Shown: piece after piece, positions 1-7,702 of the stretch | Layout: each line of letters begins with the position of its first letter | How positions within the stretch are numbered: the stretch's first letter is position 1 | Translations under genes and position numbers: made by a program | DNA from: Caulobacter sp. | GTDB taxonomy: Bacteria; Pseudomonadota; Alphaproteobacteria; Caulobacterales; Caulobacteraceae | Length of the DNA stretch: 41,238 nucleotides | Direction of reading: 5' to 3' | NCBI GenBank assembly: GCA_030645575.1 | Contig: JAUSMJ010000016.1 | Location: 1 to 41,238 of the forward strand | Notes under the pieces: generated by a model | Seen by the model: only the letters and a program-made list of their open reading frames with translations | The model's database searches: none | What the model was told of the DNA's origin: nothing

Positions 1-1
1 C

Positions 2-136
2 ACACCAACCGACGGCCTCTACGACGTCGTCTTCAGAACAACCGACATCGCGGCCATCGACCTGCGAGCCCAAAACAGACAATCTCAACCCGTCACGGAT
101 GTCCCCGAACACCCGTCACGGATGTCTCCGGTCTGA
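2..136 (+). pseudogene. C-terminal fragment of an IS481-like transposase (partial at window edge)
   Basis: An open frame runs in from the window edge and stops at TGA 134-136, giving about 44 residues. It contains DGLYDVVFRTTDIAAIDL followed by a QPVTDVPEHPSRMSPV tail, which resembles the C-terminal end of IS481-family DDE transposases as I recall them. The DNA at the end repeats a CGTCACGGATGT unit (91-102 and 115-126), a pattern often seen at the edge of such elements. The DDE catalytic core would lie left of the window, so I cannot say whether the element is intact. It could also be an integrase-like gene of another family. It borders the decayed uronate locus, which fits past transposition here. 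Confidence 0.5.
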
Positions 137-138
137 AC

Positions 139-256
139 ATCCCGGAGGGGGAGGTGGCCCGGCGGAGCCGGGTCGGAGAGGGAGCCGCCGTTGTTCCGGC
201 AGCGGTTCCTCCCTCTCAGTCACCCCTCCGGGGCGACAGCTCTCCTTCCGGAGAGC
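139..256. repeat. Intergenic hairpin-rich repeat after kduD
   Basis: Three nested or adjacent dyads fill this gap: CCCGGC (158-163) with GCCGGG (167-172); GAGAGGGAG (176-184) with CTCCCTCTC (209-217), enclosing a further CCGC/GCGG stem; and GCTCTCC (239-245) with GGAGAGC (250-256). The last hairpin lies about 8 nt past the kduD stop and could act as a terminator, but no T-run follows on the minus strand. I read it as a palindromic intergenic repeat that may double as a 3' end stabiliser. Confidence 0.5.
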
Positions 257-264
257 GAAGACGG

Positions 265-1023
265 TTATCTGGCCAGCCAGCCGCCATCGACCGGCAGGGT
301 CACGCCGTGGACGTAGTCGCTGGCCGAGCTCGCCAGGAAAACCGCCGCCCCGCCGACGTCGCCGGGCTGGCCCCAGCGGCCCGCCGGGATGCGTTCGAGG
401 ATGGAGCGGTTGCGGGTCTCGTCCGCCCGTAACGCCTCGGTGTTGTTGGTGTCGAAATAGCCGGGCGCGATGGCGTTGACGTTGATCCCCCTGGCCGCCC
501 ACTCGTTGGCGAGGATCCTGGTCAGCCCCGCCAGTCCGCTCTTGGAGGCGGTGTAGGACGGCACACGGATGCCGCCCTGGAAGCTCAGCAGACTGGCGAT
601 GTTGATCACCTTGCCGCCCCGCCCCTGGTCCAGCATGCGCCGCACCACGGCCTGGGTCAGGAAGAACACCGTCTTGAGGTTGGTGTTCATCACCGCGTCC
701 CAGTCGTCCTCGGAGAAGTCGATCGAGTCGGCCCGGCGGATGATGCCGGCGTTGTTGACCAGGATGTCGATCCCGCCCAGCGCCGCCACAGCCTCCTCGA
801 CGACCCGGGCCACGGGCTCGGTGGAGCCAAAATCGGCCTGGATCGACACAAACCGGCGGCCCAGCGCCTCCACAGCCTTCCGCGTCTGGGCGGGCGCGGA
901 CCGGCCGGCGGCGGCGATGTCGGCCCCGGCCGCGGCCAGGGCCACGGCGATGCCCTGGCCGATGCCGGTGTTGGCGCCGGTGACCAGGGCGACCTTGCCG
1001 GTGAGGTCAAACGGATGGGTCAT
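265..1023 (-). CDS. kduD: 2-deoxy-D-gluconate 3-dehydrogenase (KduD-type SDR)
   Basis: Classical short-chain dehydrogenase of 252 residues, expected to reduce 2,5-diketo-3-deoxygluconate to 2-keto-3-deoxygluconate in the cytoplasm with NAD(P)H. The N-terminus carries the dinucleotide-binding TGANTGIG (15-22) and NNAG (90-93). The catalytic set is S144, Y157 and K161 in YTASK, and the C-terminal PVDGGWLAR is typical of KduD. The start ATG (1021-1023) overlaps the kduI stop by 4 nt (ATGA), so the two are translationally coupled; a longer open frame upstream lies inside kduI and is not used. The assignment to KduD rather than another SDR rests mainly on direct linkage to kduI and remnant uxaC. 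It is the last gene of the minus-strand operon. Confidence 0.87.
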   Translation of the reverse strand: MTHPFDLTGKVALVTGANTGIGQGIAVALAAAGADIAAAGRSAPAQTRKAVEALGRRFVSIQADFGSTEPVARVVEEAVAALGGIDILVNNAGIIRRADSIDFSEDDWDAVMNTNLKTVFFLTQAVVRRMLDQGRGGKVINIASLLSFQGGIRVPSYTASKSGLAGLTRILANEWAARGINVNAIAPGYFDTNNTEALRADETRNRSILERIPAGRWGQPGDVGGAAVFLASSASDYVHGVTLPVDGGWLAR

Positions 1024-1868
1024 TTCAGCTGGCAGATGTCGAGGACGTTCATGTCGGTATAGTCGAGGTTCTCGCCGCCCATGGCCCAGATGAAGGCGTA
1101 GTTCGCGGTGCCCGAGCCCATATGGATCGACCACGGCGGGCTGATCACGGCTTCCTCGTTGGCCACCACGATGTGCCTTGCCGCGTCGGGTTCGCCCATG
1201 AAGTGGAACACCCGCTCGTCGGGCTTGAGGCCGAAGTAGAAATAGATCTCCGACCGCCGGTCATGCAGGTGCGGCGGCATGGTGTTCCACACGCTGCCGG
1301 TCTTGAGGATGGTCAGGCCCAGCAGCAGCTGCGCCGACTGGCAGACGCCGGGAACGACGTACTGGTAGATCGTCCGCTCGTTGGAGGTCTCCAGCGACCC
1401 GCGCTCCAGCGGCGTGGCGGCGGCGATCGAGATCTTCTGCACCGCATAGGCGGCGTGGGCCGGGGTCGAGGCCAGGTAGAACCGCGCCGGACTGGCCGGA
1501 TCGACGGTCTCGAACACCACGCTCCTGACGCCCATCGGCACATAGAGGCCGTCCCTGGGGCACAGGTCATGGGCCACGCCATCGACCGTCACCCTGCCGG
1601 CGCCCTCGCCGACATTGATCAGCCCCAGCTCGCGCCGTTCGAGGAACGGATGGCCGGCGGCCGAGGCCGGCTCGGTCTGGTCCGGCAGGCTGATCGGCGC
1701 ATCGACCGGCGCCGCGCCGCCGATGACGAACCGCTCGTTGTGCGAATAGTTGAGCATCACCTCGCCGGGCGCGAACAGGTCGGTGATCAGGTAGCGATCG
1801 CGCAGCTGATCGTTGTCCACCAGCTCCATCATGTCGGGATGGGTGGCGTGATAGGTCTTGTTGAACAT
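1020..1868 (-). CDS. kduI: 5-keto-4-deoxyuronate isomerase (KduI)
   Basis: Cupin-fold isomerase of 282 residues, normal for the family. It converts 5-keto-4-deoxyuronate, from unsaturated uronates of pectin or glycosaminoglycans, to 2,5-diketo-3-deoxygluconate, the substrate of KduD. The zinc site is visible as H200-x-H202-x4-E207 in [10 protein letters not shown], with H249 in WSIHMG. The N-terminus [10 protein letters not shown] and the VIGGAAPV segment match KduI proteins. The ATG at 1866-1868 is chosen because family similarity begins at [11 protein letters not shown]; longer upstream starts would run through the uxaC remnant. The gene starts 17 nt after the uxaC' stop and overlaps kduD by 4 nt. 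Confidence 0.93.
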   Translation of the reverse strand: MFNKTYHATHPDMMELVDNDQLRDRYLITDLFAPGEVMLNYSHNERFVIGGAAPVDAPISLPDQTEPASAAGHPFLERRELGLINVGEGAGRVTVDGVAHDLCPRDGLYVPMGVRSVVFETVDPASPARFYLASTPAHAAYAVQKISIAAATPLERGSLETSNERTIYQYVVPGVCQSAQLLLGLTILKTGSVWNTMPPHLHDRRSEIYFYFGLKPDERVFHFMGEPDAARHIVVANEEAVISPPWSIHMGSGTANYAFIWAMGGENLDYTDMNVLDICQLK

Positions 1869-1885
1869 GGCGGCGCTCCGGGTCG

Positions 1886-2101
1886 TCACAGCTTGTAGGC
1901 CCGTTTGGGCAGGGTGCGGGCGAGGTCGATGGCGGCGTTGCCGAACCGGTCGTTGGTCGTGAACCATTGCGGATCGGTATGCCCATGCGGACTGAGGATC
2001 GGCGGCCTCGCCACCTCCCCATACAGCTCACGCGCCAGCCCCCGCACCGATGGCTCGGCCGGAAACAGGCGGTTCTCGTGGAGGGTGAGCGGGGTGGGCA
2101 T
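1886..2101 (-). pseudogene. uxaC: Glucuronate isomerase uxaC with a large internal in-frame deletion
   Basis: A 71-residue open frame has the N-terminus of a uronate isomerase (TPLTLHENRLFPAEPS, then [13 protein letters not shown] with the metal-binding HxH) and jumps directly to [14 protein letters not shown]. That tail matches my recollection of the C-terminal region of Caulobacter UxaC (DLTYNLPKKAYKL). Intact UxaC has about 470-490 residues, so roughly 400 codons are missing while the frame and both ends survive. The junction lies near 1925-1945. The product lacks nearly the whole barrel and should be inactive. It still sits first in the operon under a LacI-type operator and 17 nt before kduI, so the deletion is non-polar. 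Confidence 0.75.
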
Positions 2102-2108
2102 GGCGATG

Positions 2109-2123
2109 TGGTAACCGGTGTCA
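2109..2123 (-). promoter_or_regulatory. LacI-family operator before uxaC'-kduI-kduD
   Basis: On the minus strand the site reads TGACACCGGTTACCA, a near-palindrome centred on ACCGGT (2114-2119), 8 nt upstream of the uxaC' start codon. It shares the ten bases TGACACCGGT with the site at 3580-3593 in front of the lacI-type gene. A central CG in an even palindrome is typical of LacI-family operators, so the neighbouring regulator is the likely binder. Direct binding is inferred. Confidence 0.65.
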
Positions 2124-2146
2124 TTTGATAGGGCAAGCGTGGACAC

Positions 2147-2174
2147 AGGGACAGGCGCTTCAGTGCCTGTCCCT
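2147..2174. repeat. Perfect 10-bp hairpin, repeat or terminator
   Basis: AGGGACAGGC (2147-2156) and GCCTGTCCCT (2165-2174) form a perfect 10-bp stem with an 8-nt loop. Further CTGTCCC units follow at about 2197-2207. It lies between the zinc-ribbon gene and uxaC' on the minus strand. It could end the lacI transcript, but no T-run follows. The repeated GGGACAG words make a REP-like repeat equally likely. Confidence 0.5.
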
Positions 2175-2207
2175 CTCCCCTCGCGCAGGCCGACCACCTG
2201 TCCCCTG

Positions 2208-2438
2208 TCAGGGCGCCTTCACGGGGTGGTAGATTCTCAAAATCCGCATGCAGCCGCAGCGGGAGCAGAACCCGGCCGTGTGCTTGACCCCGAACGCCTT
2301 GTAGCGGATCCCGCCCGCCGACCAGACCGAGCGGTCGCGCCCGCAGTGCGTGCAGCGGATGCGCCATTCCCGGGATTCCCGCTCGATGTCCGCGCCCAGC
2401 CGCCGGAACGGGGTGATCAGGACCTTGAGCCACCCCAT
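2208..2438 (-). CDS. Small zinc-ribbon-like protein, function unknown
   Basis: A 76-residue basic protein with two CxxC pairs, C29-x2-C32 (CTHC) and C58-x2-C61 (CSRC, followed by C63), spaced 25 residues apart as in a four-cysteine zinc ribbon. The N-terminus MGWLKVLITPFRRL is amphipathic. I do not recognise the family. It starts 4 nt after the lacI-type stop and should be co-transcribed with the regulator. It might be a nucleic-acid or protein-binding accessory factor; no enzymatic motif is visible. The tight spacing and the regular cysteine pattern argue that it is a real gene. Confidence 0.65.
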   Translation of the reverse strand: MGWLKVLITPFRRLGADIERESREWRIRCTHCGRDRSVWSAGGIRYKAFGVKHTAGFCSRCGCMRILRIYHPVKAP

Positions 2439-2442
2439 CGCC

Positions 2443-3504
2443 CTACCCCCTCGGCGGCGCCGTCGATTCCCGCACCACCAGCGACGGCAGGCGGTCGGCG
2501 GGGTCGCGCTTGTCCTCGCCGGCCTGGCCGATGAGCTTGTCAGAGGCCAGCCTGCCGATCTCGCGCGTCGGGGCGCGGATGGTGGTCAGCGGCGGCCAGA
2601 CGCGGGAGGCGATCTGGAAGTCGTCGAAGCCGATCACCGACAGGTCGCCCGGCACGGACAGGCCGGCATGGCGGGCCGCGTGCAGCGCGCCGGCGGCCAT
2701 CTCGTCGTTGCCGGCGAAGATGGCCGTGGGGCGGTCCGGCAGGGCCAGCAGCTTCGCCGCGCCATCCAGCCCGGATTCGAAGGTGTAGGCGCCCTCGGCC
2801 ACATGCTCGGGCGACAGGGTCACGCCATGCTCTCGCAGGCCGTCCTCGAACCCACCGCGCCGCTCGTGCGAGGAGCGGAAGGTCAGCGGCCCGGAGATGA
2901 AGCCCACCCGCCTGTGACCCAACTCGGCCAGATGCCGCCCCGCCAGCATCCCGCCGTGGCGATCCTGGGTGACGATGGAATGGTCCGGCCCATCGACGGC
3001 CACGGAAGCGACCCGCACGAACTCGCAGCCCGTCTCGCGCAGCATCGCCGCCACGCCCTCGTCCTCCGAGACCGAGGGCGTCAGGACCACGCCGAACAGC
3101 TTCTGCCGCTCGATAAAGCTGCGGATGTCGGGAACCAGCGTCGTGCTGCCCCGGTCGCAGGGGTGGACCACCAGCTCGAAGCCCGAGCCGCGCATGCCGT
3201 CCAGCAGGCCCAGCTGCATGTTCACGACATACTGCGGATTGGGGTTGTCGTAGATCAGCCCGATCAGGAACGAGCGGCGGAAGGCCAGGCCCCGCGCCTG
3301 GGGGTCGGGGGCGTAGCCGTAGCGGGCGATGACCGCCTCGATCTTCTCCCGCGTCTCGGGTCGCAGCGACGGCGAGCGGTTGATGACCCGCGAGACGGTC
3401 TTCTTCGACACCCCGGCCAGCCGGGCGATGTCGTTGATCGTGGCCCGGCGCCGGCCGCTCTCAAGTGCGGCGTCGTCCGAGGCTTTCGGCGTCCTGGGGC
3501 TCAA
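2443..3504 (-). CDS. LacI-family transcriptional regulator, probable uronate repressor
   Basis: A LacI/GalR protein of 353 residues from the chosen start. The helix-turn-helix and hinge region occupy residues 21-55 (TINDIARLAGVSKKTVSRVI), followed by a periplasmic-binding-like sugar-sensing domain (GLIYDNPNPQYV, FISGPLTF, AIFAGNDEMAAGAL, VIGFDDFQIA). The start is set at TTG 3502-3504, preceded by GGAG with a 6-nt spacer. A longer frame begins at GTG 3585, but that codon lies inside the operator at 3580-3593. The protein probably represses uxaC'-kduI-kduD and itself through the two shared TGACACCGGT sites. The effector is probably a uronate-derived sugar acid such as KDG, from context only. 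Confidence 0.87.
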   Translation of the reverse strand: MSPRTPKASDDAALESGRRRATINDIARLAGVSKKTVSRVINRSPSLRPETREKIEAVIARYGYAPDPQARGLAFRRSFLIGLIYDNPNPQYVVNMQLGLLDGMRGSGFELVVHPCDRGSTTLVPDIRSFIERQKLFGVVLTPSVSEDEGVAAMLRETGCEFVRVASVAVDGPDHSIVTQDRHGGMLAGRHLAELGHRRVGFISGPLTFRSSHERRGGFEDGLREHGVTLSPEHVAEGAYTFESGLDGAAKLLALPDRPTAIFAGNDEMAAGALHAARHAGLSVPGDLSVIGFDDFQIASRVWPPLTTIRAPTREIGRLASDKLIGQAGEDKRDPADRLPSLVVRESTAPPRG

Positions 3505-3579
3505 GGGAGGCTCCGGCTGGATTGGGTGACCCGTGATAACCCGCGCTCGCGGCCCGCGCCAGCCGTCGGCGGCACGCGC

Positions 3580-3593
3580 TGACACCGGTGTCC
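3580..3593 (+). promoter_or_regulatory. LacI-family operator upstream of the regulator gene (autoregulation)
   Basis: TGACACCGGTGTCC is an almost perfect palindrome, one base short of symmetry, centred on ACCGGT. It lies 76 nt upstream of the TTG start of the LacI-type gene and shares TGACACCGGT with the site at 2109-2123. The same motif before the regulator and before the catabolic operon points to autoregulation. Confidence 0.65.
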
Positions 3594-3812
3594 GGCGAGA
3601 TCATGCCTCGACCATGGCCCAAGACCCGACCGCCATCGGGCTGTTCACGATCGGACGACGACCCGCGCGCTCTGGCGGCCGTCGGCGCCGCCTGGCGCGG
3701 CTTGCCCGACTGACGAGAACCGCGCAGGCTGTCGCCGCCCTCATCCCGCGGATGACGGAGACCCGTCCTGGCCCAGTCCGAAAGTCCGCCGCCACCGCCG
3801 ACCACCGAGGTC
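3594..3812. other. Divergent intergenic region without a convincing gene
   Basis: About 220 nt between the lacI-type operator and the LigD-like gene. Overlapping open frames here are low-complexity Arg/Pro/Ala shadows with no recognisable domain. It probably holds promoters for both directions, but I see no clear -35/-10 pair. Confidence 0.4.
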
Positions 3813-4691
3813 ATGGGCGTGACCCTCTCCAGTCCGGGCAAGGCCCTCTGGCCCGACGACGGCGCCGGCCTGGCGGTCACCAAGCTCGACCTGGCCCGCT
3901 ACTACGAGGCCGTCGGCGACTGGATGATGCCCCACATCGCCGGTCGTCCGTGCTCGATCGTCCGCACGCCCGATGGCATCGACGGGGAGCGCTTCTTCCA
4001 GCGGCACATCGGCAAGGGCAGGCCGCCGCTGCTCGACGCGGTCGCCGTGGCCGGGGACGACGCCCCCTACCTGCGGATCGACCGCAAGGAGGCCCTCGCC
4101 GTCCTGGCCCAGATCGGCGCGACCGAACTGCACCCGTGGAACTGCCGACCGAACGCGCCGGAGGTCCCCGGGCGGCTGGTCTTCGATCTCGATCCCGACG
4201 AGGGGCTTGCCTTCGAGGCCGTCGTCGTCGCGGCCAGGGAGGTCCGCGATCGGCTCGAGGCGCTCGGCCTGGTCGCCTTCTGCAAGACCACTGGCGGCAA
4301 GGGTCTGCATGTGGTCTCGCCGCTGGAGACGGCGGAGCTGGGCTGGCCGATGGCCAAGGCGTTCGCCCGCGAGGTCTGCGCCCGAATGGCCGCCGACAGC
4401 CCCGACCGCCACGTCATCAACATGTCAAGGAAGCGCCGGAAAGGCCGAATTTTTCTCGACTATCTGAGAAACGACCGGATGAGCACGGCGGTCGCGCCGC
4501 TGTCGCCGCGGGCCCGGCCGGGAGCCACCGTCTCGATGCCGCTAGACTGGACCCAGGTCCGCGCCGGTCTGGATCCGAAGCGATTCACGATCCGCACGGC
4601 GCCGGCGCTGGCGGCGCGGATGACGGCCTGGTCCGACTACGCCGACGGCGAGCGGTCGCTGCCGGAGGCGATCCGGCGGCTGGGATCGTGA
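3813..4691 (+). CDS. Stand-alone LigD-type polymerase domain (archaeo-eukaryotic primase family)
   Basis: A 292-residue protein covering the complete polymerase domain of bacterial DNA ligase D and nothing else. Motif I is D125-L-D127 in VFDLDPDEG, motif II is KTTGGKGLH (158-166), and the third metal aspartate is probably D216 in FLDYLRN. N-terminal landmarks include [13 protein letters not shown] and [13 protein letters not shown], and the C-terminus SLPEAIRRL is the usual domain end. LigD polymerases add ribonucleotides and fill gaps during Ku-dependent end joining. No ku, ligase or phosphoesterase partner lies nearby, so it is either a separately encoded polymerase or the relic of a larger LigD. 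Its stop overlaps ATG 4691 by one base, but that ATG is probably not the tusA start. Confidence 0.87.
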   Translation: MGVTLSSPGKALWPDDGAGLAVTKLDLARYYEAVGDWMMPHIAGRPCSIVRTPDGIDGERFFQRHIGKGRPPLLDAVAVAGDDAPYLRIDRKEALAVLAQIGATELHPWNCRPNAPEVPGRLVFDLDPDEGLAFEAVVVAAREVRDRLEALGLVAFCKTTGGKGLHVVSPLETAELGWPMAKAFAREVCARMAADSPDRHVINMSRKRRKGRIFLDYLRNDRMSTAVAPLSPRARPGATVSMPLDWTQVRAGLDPKRFTIRTAPALAARMTAWSDYADGERSLPEAIRRLGS

Positions 4692-4777
4692 TGTCTATCG
4701 CCCGGGCGACCGGCGGCGGTGTACAGAGCCGGTCAACGGGCCGGGCGCGGCTGGCCCGGCAGGCGGGACACGGCGCG

Positions 4778-5044
4778 ATGACGACCTCCAATGCGACGGG
4801 ATCTCCGGCGAACGCGGCCGAGGTGCTGGTCGATGCGCGCGGCCATCGCTGCCCTGTGCCGACCCTGCGCCTGCGCCGGGCCCTGGAGGCGGCGGGACCG
4901 GGCGCGATCGTGCGGCTGCTGGCGGACGATCCGATGGCCCGCATCGACGTGCCCCATTTCGCCAACGAGACCGGCTATGCGGTCATCGACCGCGGCGATC
5001 TCGGCGCGGGGGGGCTTTTTTTCGTCGTTTCAAGACCGGCTTGA
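4778..5044 (+). CDS. TusA/SirA-like sulfur carrier protein
   Basis: An 88-residue protein with the TusA signature C25-P-x-P in HRCPVPTLRLRRAL, a following amphipathic helix, then LADDPMARIDVPHFANETGY as in the family. TusA proteins pass persulfide sulfur to tRNA thiolation or molybdenum cofactor enzymes. The ATG at 4778 is preferred because it leaves a compact domain; an earlier in-frame ATG at 4691 would add 29 low-complexity residues. The last 62 nt overlap the convergent YihY-like gene, and codons there cross runs of seven G (5008-5014) and seven T (5016-5022). The final strand GGLFFVVSRPA still looks like a normal domain end. Confidence 0.8.
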   Translation: MTTSNATGSPANAAEVLVDARGHRCPVPTLRLRRALEAAGPGAIVRLLADDPMARIDVPHFANETGYAVIDRGDLGAGGLFFVVSRPA

Positions 5045-5933
5045 TCTTCCGGGTGTGCAGGGCGATTTCCATCTCGGTGGCCAGCGCGCCGCCAAAGAAC
5101 AGCGCGTTGACGTTCCAGCTCAGCCAGATCAGGAACACCACCACGGTGCCGACCGAGCCGTAGGTCGCGCCCAGATGCGCCACCTGCTCGACATAGATGG
5201 CGCACAGCCACGAGGCGATCAGGGCCAGCACCGCCGAGGCCAGCCCGCCGGCGATCGAGGCGCGCCAGGCCACCGGCTCGCGCGACATGGCGAAGCGGTA
5301 GATCAGGCTCATCGACAGCAGCATACAGACGCTGGTCCAGGTCCATTCGCTGTAGAGCCAGCTGAGGCCGGCCAGCGGCTTCAGGTTCCAGGCCGCCGCC
5401 GCGACCCGCAGGCCCAGGAACAGCACCGAAACCATCCCCACCAGCACCAGCGAGGCGACCAGCACCAGCAGCGCCATGACGTTGAAGCTGACGAAGCCGC
5501 GCTGGTTCTCCTCGTCGTGGATGAACGACAGCCCGGCCAGCAGCGCCTTGTAGCCCCGGTGCGAAGCGTATCCCCCGATGAACAGGGCGATGATGCTCTG
5601 GGTCGAGACCGCCGCATGGGGCGCGTGGGCCAGCCGCTGCAGCTCGTCCTGGAACAGGGTGCGGGCGTCGGCCGGCAGCATCCGGGCCAGGATCTCGGCC
5701 TGGTCCGCGACCTGTTGGGGCGTGACCAGCATGCCGTACAGACCCACCGCGATCACCAGCAGCGGAAACACCGCCAGCATGATCCAGAAGGACACGCCGC
5801 CGACATAGAGCATCACGTCGCGGCCCCACAGCCGCGTCAGCGCCTTGCCCAGGACGTCGAGCGTCGCCCGCGCCCAGTGCACGGGATCCAGATCGATATG
5901 CCCCGGAACGTCCGGGCCCTTGACGGTCGACAT
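4983..5933 (-). CDS. YihY/BrkB-family inner membrane protein
   Basis: A 316-residue polytopic protein with about six hydrophobic segments. The motifs MLYVGGVSFWIMLAVFPLLV near the N-terminus, YASHRGYKALLAGLSFIHDEENQRGF in the middle and ATYGSVGTVVVFLIWLSWNVNALFFGGAL near the C-terminus are characteristic of the YihY (once 'ribonuclease BN') family. The molecular role is not established; it is not a ribonuclease. The ATG at 5931-5933 is chosen over a TTG 42 nt upstream. The C-terminus is a short basic cytoplasmic tail (KRRKKAPPRRDRRGR) encoded where the gene overlaps the tusA-like gene tail-to-tail by 62 nt. Confidence 0.85.
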   Translation of the reverse strand: MSTVKGPDVPGHIDLDPVHWARATLDVLGKALTRLWGRDVMLYVGGVSFWIMLAVFPLLVIAVGLYGMLVTPQQVADQAEILARMLPADARTLFQDELQRLAHAPHAAVSTQSIIALFIGGYASHRGYKALLAGLSFIHDEENQRGFVSFNVMALLVLVASLVLVGMVSVLFLGLRVAAAAWNLKPLAGLSWLYSEWTWTSVCMLLSMSLIYRFAMSREPVAWRASIAGGLASAVLALIASWLCAIYVEQVAHLGATYGSVGTVVVFLIWLSWNVNALFFGGALATEMEIALHTRKIKPVLKRRKKAPPRRDRRGR

Positions 5934-6143
5934 GCGGCGGAACCTGCCCGCGCCGGCCCCCGGGCGCAACGTCAAAGGCGCGCCGTGGCTGTTTGGCCGC
6001 GACGCGCCTGACAGGATGACCTTGCCTTCTTCCTGTGTATCCGGCTGCCGTTTCGAGGGACGGGAGAACCCGGCGGCCGTCTACATGGGGAGGATGGAAT
6101 CGACGGGCTGAACCGTGGCTGAACGGGGTTGGCAGGCTACGTT

Positions 6144-6235
6144 GCGTGGTTCGACACGCGCTGCGCGCTGCTCACCATGACGTCCACAAATGTACGTCAT
6201 CCTGAGCAGAGCCGAAGGCCCGTGTCGAAGGAGCA
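6144..6235. repeat. Family A paired REP-like repeat, copy 1
   Basis: Left arm 6144-6182 (GCGTGGTTCG...CTCACCATGACG) and right arm 6194-6235 (CGTCATCCTGAG...GTCGAAGGAGC) are inverted relative to each other. The left arm closes with TGGT/ACCA, the right with TCCT/AGGA. The apices are GCGC-tgc-GCGC and GCC-gaa-GGC. It fills most of the otherwise empty 5934-6241 gap. Confidence 0.7.
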
Positions 6236-6241
6236 CCCCGC

Positions 6242-7369
6242 CTACAGCGCGCCCGACGCTTTCAGCGCCTCGATCTCGGCGGCCGAGAAGCCCCACTGGG
6301 CCAGGGCCTCGTCGTTGTGGGCGCCGATCTTCGGCGGCGGGCCCTGGATCGCGCCCGGCGTGGCGGAAAAGCGCGGCGCGGGCGCCGGCTGGACCACGCC
6401 GTCGAGGGTCACGAAGGTCTCGCGGGCGACGTTGTGTGGGTGGCGCGGCGCTTCGTCGAGCGTCAGCACCGGGGCGAAGCAGATGTCGGTGGCGTCCATG
6501 ATCGCGCACCATTCCGCCTGGGTCTTCGTCGCCAGAACCGCGGCCAGCTTGCCCTTCAGCTCTGGCCATTCGTCCCGGCTCATCTGATTGGCGAACTGCG
6601 GGTCGGTAATTCCTGTCTTTTCAAGCAGAAGCGCGTAGAACTGCGGTTCGATGGAGCCGATCGAGATCCATTTGCCGTCGGCACACTGGTAGGTGTCGTA
6701 GAAGTGCGCGCCGCCGTCGAGCAGATTGCTCACGCGGTCGTCCTTCCACATGCCGGCGGCCTTGAAGCCGTAGAACATGGCCATCAGCGAGGCCGCGCCG
6801 TCGCTCATCGCGCAGTCGATGACCTGACCCTTGCCGGTCTCGCGCGCGCTGATGATGCCCGCCATCAGGCCGAACGCCAGATAGAGCGCCCCGCCCCCGA
6901 AGTCGCCGACGAGGTTCAACGGTGGCACGGGCTTGTCGCTCGTGCCGATGGCGTGCAGCGCGCCGGTGATGGCGATGTAGTTCATGTCGTGGCCGGCCGC
7001 CTTGGCGTAGGGCCCGAACTGGCCCCAGCCGGTCATCCGGCCGAACACCAGCTTGGGATTGCGCTTGAGGACCACATCCGGCCCCAGGCCCAGGCGCTCC
7101 ATGACGCCCGGCCGGAAGCCCTCGATCAGGCCGTCGGCGCTTTCCAGCAGCTTGAGCACGGCCTCGATGGCGTCGGGCGACTTCAGGTCCAGCGCCACCG
7201 ACCGGCGGCCGCGACTGGTGACGTCGGCGGGCGAGGCCCGGCCCGCGCCCTTGCGATCGACCCGCACCACATCCGCGCCCAGGTCCGACAGCAGCATGCC
7301 GCAGAACGGTCCCGGCCCGATGCCGGCGAACTCGACGATCTTCAGCCCCGAAAGCGGACCCTTGCCCAT
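6242..7369 (-). CDS. Alpha-methylacyl-CoA racemase (CaiB/BaiF family)
   Basis: A 375-residue family III CoA-transferase-fold protein. The segment [18 protein letters not shown] followed by [21 protein letters not shown] closely resembles Mycobacterium tuberculosis MCR, with the catalytic pair H127 and D156 at the expected positions (H126 and D156 there, from memory). It should epimerise the 2-methyl branch of fatty acyl-CoA thioesters so that they can enter beta-oxidation. N-terminal [32 protein letters not shown] is the usual CoA-binding start. The gene stands alone on the minus strand; neither neighbour is obviously part of the same pathway. A CoA-transferase of another specificity is less likely given the [12 protein letters not shown] block. 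Confidence 0.9.
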   Translation of the reverse strand: MGKGPLSGLKIVEFAGIGPGPFCGMLLSDLGADVVRVDRKGAGRASPADVTSRGRRSVALDLKSPDAIEAVLKLLESADGLIEGFRPGVMERLGLGPDVVLKRNPKLVFGRMTGWGQFGPYAKAAGHDMNYIAITGALHAIGTSDKPVPPLNLVGDFGGGALYLAFGLMAGIISARETGKGQVIDCAMSDGAASLMAMFYGFKAAGMWKDDRVSNLLDGGAHFYDTYQCADGKWISIGSIEPQFYALLLEKTGITDPQFANQMSRDEWPELKGKLAAVLATKTQAEWCAIMDATDICFAPVLTLDEAPRHPHNVARETFVTLDGVVQPAPAPRFSATPGAIQGPPPKIGAHNDEALAQWGFSAAEIEALKASGAL

Positions 7370-7417
7370 GACGTGTTTCCTCTGGTTCGACCCAGAGCTA
7401 AGGCCGCTGACGCATGG

Positions 7418-7702
7418 TCAGGCAAGGGGGCGGTCTTCGAGACTGTGGAAGACGCGGGCGACGAGGACCGTCTGCCCGCTGACACGGTAGCGGATGACGT
7501 AGCCGTTCCTCCCAAACGGGATGATCAATTCCCGAACATCGCCGACAAGGGGACGGCCGCGATGGGGCATTTCCGCAAGCGACGAGACGGCATCTTCGAG
7601 AACATCGACGAAGCGATCACCAGCAGCGCTTTCGCCCAGAAACGCGGAAAGTCGAGAAAAATCGTCCTTGACCGCGTCCAGGATCTCGACGCGAAATTTC
7701 AC
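7418..7702 (-). CDS. RelE/ParE-family toxin
   Basis: A 94-residue protein with the ParE/RelE fold pattern: an N-terminal strand KFRVEILDAVKDDFSRL, a helical middle, then LIIPFGRNGYVIRYRVSGQTVLVARVFHSLEDR, the C-terminal sheet with the usual R-V-x-H-x3-D/E ending. ParE-type members poison DNA gyrase and RelE-type cleave mRNA; which applies here cannot be read. Its ATG overlaps the stop of the upstream antitoxin gene by 4 nt (7699-7702), the classic coupled arrangement with antitoxin first. Confidence 0.83.
   Translation of the reverse strand: MKFRVEILDAVKDDFSRLSAFLGESAAGDRFVDVLEDAVSSLAEMPHRGRPLVGDVRELIIPFGRNGYVIRYRVSGQTVLVARVFHSLEDRPLA

Noticed and set aside
3533..4777. Very long plus-strand open frame running through the LigD-like gene into tusA
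   Set aside because: Its N-terminal part is Arg/Pro/Gly-rich shadow of the real LigD-like frame; only the TusA domain at its end is coding.
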